Assembly (NCBI GenBank): GCA_902775075.1
Contig: CACYKX010000086.1
Span: forward strand, 1 to 12,183
Direction: 5' to 3'
Length of the DNA stretch: 12,183 nt
DNA from: an uncultured Prevotellaceae bacterium
Lineage (GTDB): Bacteria > Bacteroidota > Bacteroidia > Bacteroidales > Bacteroidaceae
Shown in pieces: positions 1 to 6,875 of the stretch. The notes beneath the pieces were generated by a model. That model had not been told where the DNA came from. It saw only the letters and a program-made list of their open reading frames with translations, and did not search any database. The translations under genes were made by a program, and so were the position numbers. Each line of letters begins with the position of its first letter. The stretch's first letter is position 1.

Positions 1-97
1 GCGTGCCATCATTAACAACAATAACAAAGAACTCAATGCCGTCCGACGAGCCTTCGAGGCCCTACAACTGGCGGCCTAAATCACTTGCGAAACTTGA
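1..97 (+). mobile_element. Right end of an insertion sequence (partial)
   Basis: This is the 3' end of an insertion sequence that continues beyond the left edge. It carries the last codons of a transposase (stop at 77-79), followed almost at once by a terminal repeat whose core ACTTGCGAAACTT lies at 83-95. The same core occurs twice, in inverted orientation, around the relic at 11827-12037. That relic also has a matching transposase C-terminus just inside its right end, and this is what identifies both as one family. The outer boundary is about base 95-97, where the similarity to the other copy stops. The element ends inside or right at the 3' end of the RloC-like gene read from the other strand. 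I cannot assign an IS family from this fragment. Confidence 0.75.
2..79 (+). CDS. Transposase, C-terminal fragment (cut by window edge)
   Basis: These are the last 25 codons of a transposase that enters from the left. The visible peptide ends in AVRRAFEALQLAA and a TAA stop. The same ending, AVRRAFDARHLAA-stop, is seen just inside the right terminal repeat of the relic near 11827-12037. Synonymous and conservative differences between the two copies show that they are diverged relatives and that this is the coding frame. No catalytic residues fall within the fragment, so neither the family (DDE type or other) nor activity can be judged. The reading frame is open from the window edge to the stop. 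Confidence 0.6.
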   Translation, partial: RAIINNNNKELNAVRRAFEALQLAA

Positions 98-2271
98 GTC
101 ATTTTATTGTAGTGCTCTCCAAAATTGTTCTTCTCAAAGACTAGTTGAAAAGCTTTTTGAAAAGCATCATAGTCGAACTCTTTGAAGTCTGAAATGTTCT
201 CTGGACCATTATGCGATTCTCTATTCATATAATGATTGAAAGCCGTAAAACGAACATCCTTCAAATCAGGTATATTGAATATATTGTTGAATTCTAATCT
301 GGCCACGAAACCAAAGAAATAGTCAAGGATATTCCGCATACAATTGGCCATTAAAGCCTTTGGAGCCTTGGGATCATTTACGACAGACCAGTAAGATTCA
401 TAGTCATTGCGTATCTCGGAATACTTCATCTCTTCAATGTACGAGCCCTCCGCATTCTTTGCCATCCTAAACAGTTTCTCGCACTCCTCTCTGGTTTCCT
501 TCTTTCGGTATACGACTTCGTAGAAAAAGTACAAACTATGAGTAAGGATGAACACCTGCTCAAAAGGGAACTTATCCTTGACCTTTTCGATAAACTTTTC
601 GCGTAATATACAACTCACATTGAATACATGAATATGCGACAAACTGGAAATAGGGTCATCAATGACAATAATCTTCTTCTTCTCCGGCTCATCTGCGGCT
701 TTGCGGCCAGTGCAAGTCTCAATGAAGTAAAGAAAACTAATAAGCATCTTCTCTCCTTCGCTCAGTGTATTAAAGACTCTTTCCTCTCCTTCTTCGGCGC
801 GAGAGATTCGGTAAGCACTCTCCCCTTCACATTTTACTATGTGGAAATCCGTAATGCCTATACTCTGAAGGTTGTTGTTAATATGAGTGATGGCCTCATC
901 TATGTTGATAACCTCCTTCTGGTTGGCGGCAATAATGGAGCGCTGCTGCTTCCTCTGCTTCTCTACATCTTCCTTCTTTTTATTATTATCTGTCGTATCC
1001 TTCTTATGTGCTTTCGCTGCTGCTTCATATGTAGAAAGAGTTGTATCGTACTCTCTACGCTGGAACTTCCAAAACTCTTCCTTGATAGATTCTTTGACTT
1101 CTGGAAGTTTGGCGACACGAGCGTTGAACTCAGCAATTTGTTCATTGGCTTCTTTTATGATTGTATTGACCGCATCAACTTCCGCCTGGCAGCAGGAGAG
1201 TTCCTGCTCAATGTTAGGACGTTCAATCTTCAAACGAACGGTTGCGAGACTTCCTGTAATGGCTGCCTTGAAGTCTTGGAAGGCTAGGAGGTATTTCTCG
1301 CGGAAAGGCGCAATAATGGGGATGTCTTCGAAGCCGGTATCTGGTACTACGCGAGCAAGGGTGTCGTTCAGAGTTTGCTCTAGCAATTGCAAAGCCTGGA
1401 TATCGTGCTCATAGGATTCGTCAAAGTAGTTCTTCAGCTCATCGAGGAAGTCTTCTGTAATAGTTTCTTGATGACAGAATGGGCAGCGATGGCCATCTCT
1501 ATCAATATACTGGATTCCAGTTCTTACCCAGGCTGCGTTTGCAAATTCATCCATCACATCGGAGATGGTACTTTCCTGATTGCCAACTATGACTTTCTTG
1601 AGAAGACTAATGTCTTCTTCTTTGATTGGAAGATTAGGGGCCTCTTTGAGCAACGGATAAGACTGCCCTTTTACTGCTGTAAGCTGTATGAGATCCTGTT
1701 TGAGGGTCTCGATAGGTCTCAAGGCTTCATCTGACTTAATCTCCGTTTCTTTGACTTTGGTGAAAAGTGAAACTTTACTCCCTTTGTAGCCTTCCAGACA
1801 GTAGTCGAGGACCCGGTCTCCGCCTGAATATTTAGTCTTCAGCTCCCAGAGTTTATCTTTGGCTTGGGATTCTGCTGTAGCTAACGTGGCATCTGACTTC
1901 TTTTGGGCTTCCTCTATCGCTTTGTCCAGCACATCCAGTTCAGCTAGTTTTTGAGTGGCTTTTTGAATGGCGTCGTAAGCTTTCTTATTCTGCTTGGAGA
2001 GGGTGAATACTCCGTTTTGACGGTCTTTATCTACGAAGGTCTCGCTGATGTAGTCTTGATTATAGACAAGTATTTCTTCTTTGTCCGGGTCTATCGCCGG
2101 GGTTATGCTGCACTGGGCGTACTTGGGTTCGTCTCTGTGGGCAAGATACCTGGTGAGGGAGCTCTTGCCGGTGCCGTTAAGACCGTACACGAAATTGATT
2201 GGCTTGTCTGTTCGGAGACAAGTCTCGTGCTTAAATGAGGCGAAGCCGTTCAATTTGATTTCAGTGAGCAT
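76..2271 (-). CDS. RloC-like AAA_13 ATPase with zinc hook, putative anticodon nuclease
   Basis: A 731-residue SMC/Rad50-like ATPase. Visible parts in order: Walker A GLNGTGKS (30-37); a long charged region consistent with coiled coil, interrupted by a zinc-hook-like CPFC (263-266); ABC signature LSEGEK (503-508); Walker B IIVIDDP (534-540); switch His in ILTHSL (575-580). The C-terminal domain has R646-x3-D650 and H687 in an RESH context. This resembles the Arg-x3-Glu...His triad of the anticodon nucleases PrrC and RloC, but with Asp in place of Glu. RloC combines a Rad50-like zinc-hook ATPase with an ACNase that excises the wobble nucleotide, and length and architecture fit that family. The gene follows the membrane-protein gene by 3 bp, so the two are probably co-transcribed. 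The last codons (QVSQVI-stop) derive from the terminal repeat of the adjoining insertion sequence, so the native C-terminus is replaced, probably by little. RNA target and activity are inference; another AAA_13 effector is possible. Confidence 0.8.
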   Translation of the reverse strand: MLTEIKLNGFASFKHETCLRTDKPINFVYGLNGTGKSSLTRYLAHRDEPKYAQCSITPAIDPDKEEILVYNQDYISETFVDKDRQNGVFTLSKQNKKAYDAIQKATQKLAELDVLDKAIEEAQKKSDATLATAESQAKDKLWELKTKYSGGDRVLDYCLEGYKGSKVSLFTKVKETEIKSDEALRPIETLKQDLIQLTAVKGQSYPLLKEAPNLPIKEEDISLLKKVIVGNQESTISDVMDEFANAAWVRTGIQYIDRDGHRCPFCHQETITEDFLDELKNYFDESYEHDIQALQLLEQTLNDTLARVVPDTGFEDIPIIAPFREKYLLAFQDFKAAITGSLATVRLKIERPNIEQELSCCQAEVDAVNTIIKEANEQIAEFNARVAKLPEVKESIKEEFWKFQRREYDTTLSTYEAAAKAHKKDTTDNNKKKEDVEKQRKQQRSIIAANQKEVINIDEAITHINNNLQSIGITDFHIVKCEGESAYRISRAEEGEERVFNTLSEGEKMLISFLYFIETCTGRKAADEPEKKKIIVIDDPISSLSHIHVFNVSCILREKFIEKVKDKFPFEQVFILTHSLYFFYEVVYRKKETREECEKLFRMAKNAEGSYIEEMKYSEIRNDYESYWSVVNDPKAPKALMANCMRNILDYFFGFVARLEFNNIFNIPDLKDVRFTAFNHYMNRESHNGPENISDFKEFDYDAFQKAFQLVFEKNNFGEHYNKMTQVSQVI

Positions 2272-2274
2272 AGG

Positions 2275-2793
2275 TTACCTAAGTTCTAGTTTCCCCTTTT
2301 CGTCAGGGAAGTTGGTAAGAATATTATGTTGAATCTGTTCATAAGATACCGAGTACTCTACTTGCCTCGCATATATAGAGTGTCCATTAATGCAGTGGTA
2401 GAAATCCTCGTATAAACCACAATACATTACGCAACGACACTGAGGGCAAAGCAAGTGAAGTTCTCCGAGATAATACTTTCCATTCTTTTCATCTTGCTCC
2501 CAGGACCATGTCCAAGTATAAGCGCCAATGGTCATTTCTGTAATTTTCAGAAATTTGGGCAGTTTCTCTTTATTTGCATCCTTAACAGCAATAGTTACAA
2601 AGACAGCTACAAGTATAAGGATAACAACGAAGAAGAGAGGAACATCGAGGGTAAGTATCTCTCCAAAAGATTTTTTTCCAAATAATGAGGCAATCCATGA
2701 CAAAAGCAAGCCTCCAATAGCAACTATAGCAGTCGCTATTACTTTGCTCCAGATAGGGTGATGTGTGATTTCTGTCAAGAACGATTCCTTCAT
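2275..2793 (-). CDS. Two-helix membrane protein with C-terminal Cys-rich zinc-ribbon-like domain
   Basis: A 172-residue protein of no family I can name. It has an N-terminal HHPIWSKVI stretch, a first membrane helix at about 16-38, a charged GKKSFGE loop, a second helix at about 52-70, then a soluble tail of about 100 residues. The tail carries C116-x2-C119, C121, C125 and C134-x3-H138, a likely metal-binding ribbon. Two helices with a short loop place N-terminus and tail on the same side, most simply the cytoplasm. The stop lies 3 bp before the RloC-like ATPase start, so translation is probably coupled. By position it could anchor, inhibit or activate the ATPase, or be a membrane effector; that role is inference. 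The chosen ATG is the first in frame, and no strong ribosome binding site precedes it, which is normal in Bacteroidota. Confidence 0.7.
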   Translation of the reverse strand: MKESFLTEITHHPIWSKVIATAIVAIGGLLLSWIASLFGKKSFGEILTLDVPLFFVVILILVAVFVTIAVKDANKEKLPKFLKITEMTIGAYTWTWSWEQDEKNGKYYLGELHLLCPQCRCVMYCGLYEDFYHCINGHSIYARQVEYSVSYEQIQHNILTNFPDEKGKLELR

Positions 2794-2850
2794 ATTTAGT
2801 GGTTTGGATTATGTTGCTTATCATTGTTGTGCGAAAAGTGACAATTTATA

Positions 2851-3195
2851 TTATGGCGTTTTTGAAACGAATTTTTTCTGGTTTTGTTTGCTCGCGGGTG
2901 CGGGGGTCTCTGCGGTGTTATCGGCGGGTGTTTTCTTCTTGGCGAGCGGGGGCGCATCGGGTGTCGAGGGTGGAGGACACTTGTGTTCGATGGCGTTCGG
3001 TTTCTTAGTGTTTTTTGCGTTTTCGGTGAAACGCGGCTTTCAGGGTCCGAAAAATATTAGTAACTTGCAGGCGTGTTTGCTACGTAAGGTGCTGAGTTTT
3101 TGCACAACCGGGCAATGAAACACGCACAACGGATAGGTCTTTAAAATGTCTGGCAGCTGAGTTGCAATAGTGTCCAATGTTGTCCAATTTTGGGG
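2851..3195 (-). pseudogene. Unassigned open frame broken by one stop (possible gene relic)
   Basis: One minus-strand frame stays open from 3195 to 3043, meets a single TGA (3040-3042), and continues in the same frame to a TAA at 2851-2853. The upstream part reads TQLPDILKTYPLCVFHCPVV and onward. The downstream part is rich in Pro, Ala and Lys (for example PPPSTPDAPPLAKKKTP). There is no convincing ATG. The stretch 2868-3060 is clearly richer in G and C than the flanking genes, and the plus strand is also open here, so the frame may be chance in GC-rich noncoding DNA. It could be a relic of a larger gene or a dispersed noncoding repeat. No function is proposed. Confidence 0.2.
3171..3190. repeat. 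Tandem 10-bp repeat TGTCCAATGT/TGTCCAATTT
   Basis: Two adjacent copies of TGTCCAATkT (k = G, T) occur, differing at one base. They are flanked on the left by GTTGCAATAG and 8 bases to the right by GTGCAACTGG, which form a loose inverted GTTGCA/TGCAAC pair. Such an arrangement could be a recombinase or regulator binding site, but no integrase gene is in the window, so the role is unknown. Confidence 0.35.
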
Positions 3196-3198
3196 CTA

Positions 3199-3557
3199 TG
3201 TGCAACTGGTTGAGCGATTGATGTAACGGTAATCGCGTATTGAATTGAAAGTCAGGAAGTTAGATTGCAAACTGACGTGTTCCCGCCCAGAATCATGTTC
3301 AGAATGTTAGAAACCAGGTACTGGTTTACGGAATAGTTAGCGTTAGTCATGAATTGTAGTAATAGTATGGAATAGGTGATGAAATAGGCATAACAATAAT
3401 TACGACAAAAGACATAACGAGGATAATGTTCACACTGTGACAGGAGACTTCCTCAACAATCAAAGCCGCCAAATGGTTCTAGAATGGAATAAAATCTCCT
3501 AGTCCTGCGTTGGCGCACAAAAAGCTAATAGCCAAGCAGTTATAAGAGCATCCATGA
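3199..3557. other. Intergenic stretch without recognisable genes
   Basis: AT-rich sequence with frequent stops in the frames I followed and no convincing promoter, terminator, RNA gene or repeat. A short minus-strand frame (3733-3479) that extends into it is Cys- and Ser-rich and looks like chance. The stretch separates the Qat operon from the membrane-protein/RloC-like operon. Confidence 0.4.
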
Positions 3558-3746
3558 AAGAATGAGACATTGCCCAAGCCTGAATACATCATATATATAA
3601 TTTCAGGGCGGCATGGCACATTGCCACAGCACCTCGCCACCCTAACAACTTCTTCCAAAGATACTAAATATTTTGTGGAATTCGTTGAATTAAACTTCAA
3701 TGTTGAGATTAGTTTCAACCAGCTTGTGGCCATGAGCAGGTACTAA
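3558..3746 (+). pseudogene. Short plus-strand open frame, possible 3' gene fragment
   Basis: After a TGA at 3555-3557 this frame is open for 62 codons to TAA at 3744-3746, with no ATG near its beginning. The peptide has a natural-looking composition, including YFVEFVELNFNVEISFNQLV near its end, and could be the C-terminal remnant of a decayed gene. It runs opposite to every intact gene in the window and overlaps a minus-strand frame of similar length, so one of the two is certainly spurious and both may be. I do not recognise a family. Confidence 0.2.
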
Positions 3747-3818
3747 ATGTATTTAGCAGCAAAAAAGGGTGGCTGAAGACCTTTCGCAGGTGTTCCGTGA
3801 CAAGTGAGCTTAAAACAG

Positions 3819-3959
3819 CTAATCACGCTCATAGGAAATCAGATTAGAAGAACGAAGGTAGTCCAGGACAACCGAGAGATAGCCTCCTTCGTTGAACAGT
3901 CTTGCCTTTCTTGGAGTCCAGATTTTAAAGTCTGATTGGATGATACCAATTAGCTGAGT
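3819..3959 (-). pseudogene. 3' remnant of an unidentified gene directly downstream of qatD
   Basis: An open minus-strand frame of 46 codons starts after a TGA, without a start codon, 15 bp past the qatD stop, and ends in TAG at 3819-3821. The peptide looks like a genuine protein C-terminus: FKIWTPRKARLFNEGGYL, then VVLDYLRSSNLISYERD-stop. The alternation of hydrophobic residues suggests helices of a small folded domain. It has the same orientation as the Qat operon and lies right behind it, so it may be all that is left of a further gene after a deletion. I cannot name the family, and a chance open frame is not excluded. Confidence 0.35.
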
Positions 3960-3974
3960 TCACTAATGTGTACC

Positions 3975-4658
3975 CTATCTGATTCTTGACAGCAACTCAC
4001 TGAAATTACGAAACACTTCCGCTTCTGTTATTTGAATACTCGCCATAGTCTTTTTGATATCTGACTTTTCATTATACGGGGCATCTGATTCTGTAAGAAT
4101 TCTATTTCGAGGAATCATATCTATAATTGAACGACCATGCATTGATAATGTCATCGATTCATTGATAGAGAAATAATACCCTTTTGAAAGAATCTCAGAT
4201 ATTAAGTCCGTCGGCCCAGAATACCAGTGAAAAACCACGTTTTTAATATCATATTCACAAAGTAATGCAAGAAGTTCCTTCTCTGCTTTGCGGGAATGAA
4301 CACTCACAATTTTTCTCTTTCCTTTTAGCGTTGCAAGCACATCCCTGAAAACCGAAATCTGCAAATCTTTGTTTCCAACACTAGCTTTGGAGAAATCTAA
4401 TCCGATTTCTCCAATATATGAAGTTTGGTCAATATACTCCCTAAATAGATTGGTCTCAATGATATTATCCGCAGCCAGCAAAGGATGCAGTCCTAGTGCC
4501 AATCTTATATGCTTAAAAGCCTTGACGAAAGGAAGACCTAACCTGAAGTGACTGGGCAGGTTCGTCATCCCTATCACAATATCTCCTATTTGTTCTTTCT
4601 CTCTGATATATGCCTCAGGCTTGGGCATCATATCAAAGTGACAATGAGTATCTATCAT
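3975..4658 (-). CDS. qatD: QatD, TatD-like metal-dependent hydrolase
   Basis: A 227-residue TatD-family amidohydrolase, the last gene of a qatABCD anti-phage operon. The metal-site signature is complete: H5 and H7 in THCH at the N-terminus, LHP (57-59), E84 in GEIGLD, H121 in VHSR, H144 in FHW, and D192 in TESDAP. A two-metal hydrolase active site is therefore expected to be intact. TatD enzymes act as DNases or other phosphoester/amide hydrolases; the true substrate in Qat systems is not evident from sequence. At 227 residues it is slightly shorter than the usual 250-260 of housekeeping TatD proteins, as is common for defence versions. Its ATG overlaps the qatC TGA by 4 bases, so translation is coupled. 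Confidence 0.93.
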   Translation of the reverse strand: MIDTHCHFDMMPKPEAYIREKEQIGDIVIGMTNLPSHFRLGLPFVKAFKHIRLALGLHPLLAADNIIETNLFREYIDQTSYIGEIGLDFSKASVGNKDLQISVFRDVLATLKGKRKIVSVHSRKAEKELLALLCEYDIKNVVFHWYSGPTDLISEILSKGYYFSINESMTLSMHGRSIIDMIPRNRILTESDAPYNEKSDIKKTMASIQITEAEVFRNFSELLSRIR

Positions 4659-5992
4659 AACCAGCCCATATATCTGAGAATAGTTCTATTATTGTCTGCA
4701 TGTATCATCGCCGCCAATTCGGCTCTTGTTCTGACAACCAGGTCCACATATTCATCCAAGTCATCAAAGCCAGTCATTCCTGCTATCTTCAATTCCTTTC
4801 TTATTTGTTCCCTCGTCAGATTAGTCTTTAGGAAATTCAGCATTGCAAAGAAATCTTCAGCTACCTTTTCTCCTTTCTTGCCAAACAATGTCACAAATCG
4901 ATTGCCATATGTGGTCAAGTCACGTTCTCTTATCATTGCGGCCTTTCGATACATACAAGGCATGCAATGCCCGCAATGAGTTGCATGGGTATTGTCATAC
5001 ATATGCTGATGCATACCTCTCTTTCCACAGGAATTGGAATGCTCGGCTATGCCCATGAGATAGTCTTTATCCGAGCAGTGCTGTACCATTTCACCTTTTG
5101 TCATCTTTTCATATGGGTTCTCAACTTGCGTTGTCAACCCCAGCGCTCTTAACACTTCTCTGTATTGTTTCAAGAAGATAGGGTGAGTTGTCCTGGTACT
5201 GCAAGAAGTGCGTCTTGATGGAGACAAGGGAAAGTTCAGCGATACAGAACCGTTCTCTGGCACCACTATCTTACAATTTGCATAAGAGGCCACAATAAGT
5301 GCAATGGAGAGGAACATCAGCGACCTTGATCTACAGGATAGTTCTGCTGACAACTCTGGTGTAATCATCACTGCGGTCATCTCTGCGAATGTCCCACTAT
5401 ATTTCTTCTTGAGCATCTTTTTTAACCTATCCTGATCAGAAAGAGGCCCGCGCATTACACTATCATAATGAGATGCTAAGAACAGCTTTCCATTGGGGTT
5501 ATTTGTCATATAATCAATAGCTCCTATCAGCGAGTCCATCCCACCAGAAAACAAGTTCACCTGCGTGATACCGTCAAAATAGTTTATTTGCTCATATCTA
5601 CCATATCTCACCTGCGCTGTTCCAACAAAATGGCAATTCCAATAGTCTCCCGTCAAGAAAGACAACATGGCATCTATCTGTCCCTCAACAAGTTGAAACA
5701 ATTCGAATTCGGGCAAGTTAATATCTACGTCTAGCTCACGAGACCATCCGTCAATAGAATAACGATGCCTGTCAATACCCCTGTCTATGGCATAGACAAT
5801 TGAAGACAAATACAGAAGACTATACGTAACTGGTGGCACTTTCCCATTGAAATACGATATCGGAGTCATCTGTACTACAGCAGCAGTTTGGAAAACACCA
5901 CCTTTTGTATCCTCTATAGTAATGGGGATAGTAAGCCTTGAGTCGTGCTTGTCCATGCGCCTTGTTCGATATGTGCCAACCTTAATCTTCAT
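4655..5992 (-). CDS. qatC: QatC, QueC-like PP-loop enzyme
   Basis: A 445-residue QueC-like protein. Its ATP-binding PP-loop motif is SGGMDS (149-154), and the zinc site of QueC enzymes is present as C322, C340, C343 and C346 (HCGHCMPC context). QueC makes preQ0 by ATP-dependent amidation and dehydration of 7-carboxy-7-deazaguanine; in defence systems related enzymes have been recruited for protein modification. The N-terminal ~140 residues precede the PP-loop and are not part of minimal QueC. I start at the ATG at 5992 (MKIKVGTY), which overlaps the qatB end by 11 bp. The longer frame up to 6133 lies wholly inside qatB and reads as low-quality sequence. Third gene of qatABCD. Confidence 0.93.
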   Translation of the reverse strand: MKIKVGTYRTRRMDKHDSRLTIPITIEDTKGGVFQTAAVVQMTPISYFNGKVPPVTYSLLYLSSIVYAIDRGIDRHRYSIDGWSRELDVDINLPEFELFQLVEGQIDAMLSFLTGDYWNCHFVGTAQVRYGRYEQINYFDGITQVNLFSGGMDSLIGAIDYMTNNPNGKLFLASHYDSVMRGPLSDQDRLKKMLKKKYSGTFAEMTAVMITPELSAELSCRSRSLMFLSIALIVASYANCKIVVPENGSVSLNFPLSPSRRTSCSTRTTHPIFLKQYREVLRALGLTTQVENPYEKMTKGEMVQHCSDKDYLMGIAEHSNSCGKRGMHQHMYDNTHATHCGHCMPCMYRKAAMIRERDLTTYGNRFVTLFGKKGEKVAEDFFAMLNFLKTNLTREQIRKELKIAGMTGFDDLDEYVDLVVRTRAELAAMIHADNNRTILRYMGWL

Positions 5993-6872
5993 TTCCAGAC
6001 AAAATATAAATGATTCTGTTAAACTCCTGCTGTATAAAAGCCTTGCCTTCTCTCGTGCTCCAGTCAATAGCAGAGGCATCCCATCCTCCTCGGCTCCTCT
6101 TAATATCATCCAAAATGAGCTCCTTAATCTCATTCATCGTTTCATTCATGATTTTTGAGCCTCTTTCATACTCCAGTTTCTCTTGGAAGTTTTGTGAAAG
6201 GTGACTGAAGATATACATTCCAAAGAATTTGTCAAGTAAGTCTTTCACGCCATCCGAAGCTAAGATGTCTGCCATAGCTGCGTCGAAAGCGTCTATATCT
6301 TCTCCTATCGTTTTTCCAAGTTCGTCCATCACGCATTCCAAAGCTTCATTTGCAGCTGTGTTATCCAATCCTGCCACTCCTGCTTCAATGTACTCTCTTA
6401 TCAAATCAAGAACATCTTGGCAACTCTTTCCTTCCAACGTATGAACGCCTTTTCTGCTCAACCAATCAGAGAGACCGTTCTTGACAATATCACTGATGGC
6501 TGAAACCAAGTTCCCGGCTAAAACTACTCCTGCGTGACCAATAGCTCTAGAACCTCCACTACTAACCTTTCCTATACCACCAGCAGCTCTGACTAGATTT
6601 CTGACGACATGATGGTAGTTTCTCCTAATCTGACTGTCTAATTGACGTTGTCTTTTAGTAATCCGTTCAGGAGTTGCTGATTTGGATTCTCTCTGATCTT
6701 CGTCATTCTCGTTATCATCAGAGTTATCGTTAGTTTCCTCTTCCCCAGCCAATTCCTTGTCCAGTTTGTCCAATTTCTCTTCTGCACTGGCTATACTTGT
6801 CACTGAGGCCGAGGCATTCCCCCAATTAGGCTCACCAACTACAGTTGGCGTATGTCTATGAGATGTTCCCAT
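5982..6872 (-). CDS. qatB: QatB
   Basis: A 296-residue Qat-specific protein without a catalytic domain that I recognise. It opens with MGTSHRHTP, a Gly-Thr-Ser start that I associate with QatB, then a hydrophilic, probably disordered acidic stretch (about 30-70, with runs of Asp, Glu and Asn), then a helical region with a Gly-rich RAAGGIGKVSSGGSRAIGHA segment (about 96-115) and a C-terminal helical domain. After removal of Met the exposed residue is Gly2, a plausible substrate of QatC by analogy with Cap9, a QueC-like enzyme of type IV CBASS reported to conjugate a deazaguanine to an N-terminal glycine. That link is inference. The start lies 3 bp after the qatA stop, and the end overlaps qatC. 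Confidence 0.9.
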   Translation of the reverse strand: MGTSHRHTPTVVGEPNWGNASASVTSIASAEEKLDKLDKELAGEEETNDNSDDNENDEDQRESKSATPERITKRQRQLDSQIRRNYHHVVRNLVRAAGGIGKVSSGGSRAIGHAGVVLAGNLVSAISDIVKNGLSDWLSRKGVHTLEGKSCQDVLDLIREYIEAGVAGLDNTAANEALECVMDELGKTIGEDIDAFDAAMADILASDGVKDLLDKFFGMYIFSHLSQNFQEKLEYERGSKIMNETMNEIKELILDDIKRSRGGWDASAIDWSTREGKAFIQQEFNRIIYILSGNED

Positions 6873-6875
6873 ACT

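Noticed and set aside
628..1734. Plus-strand open frames opposite the RloC-like gene (628-1287, 887-1414, 1387-1734)
   Set aside because: They are antisense shadows of a clearly conserved coding frame, Cys/Phe/Ser-rich, and mutually overlapping.
3479..3733. Minus-strand 84-aa open frame
   Set aside because: Cys- and Ser-rich, with no motif, and in conflict with a more protein-like plus-strand frame.
3915..3945. Palindrome-like CAGATTTTAAAGTCTG as a terminator after qatD
   Set aside because: The stem is short, imperfect and AT-rich, without a following T-run on the minus strand, and lies in the gene remnant.
5993..6133. Extension of qatC to the upstream ATG at 6133
   Set aside because: The added 47 residues lie wholly within qatB in another frame and look like shadow sequence. 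The ATG at 5992 gives a normal short overlap.
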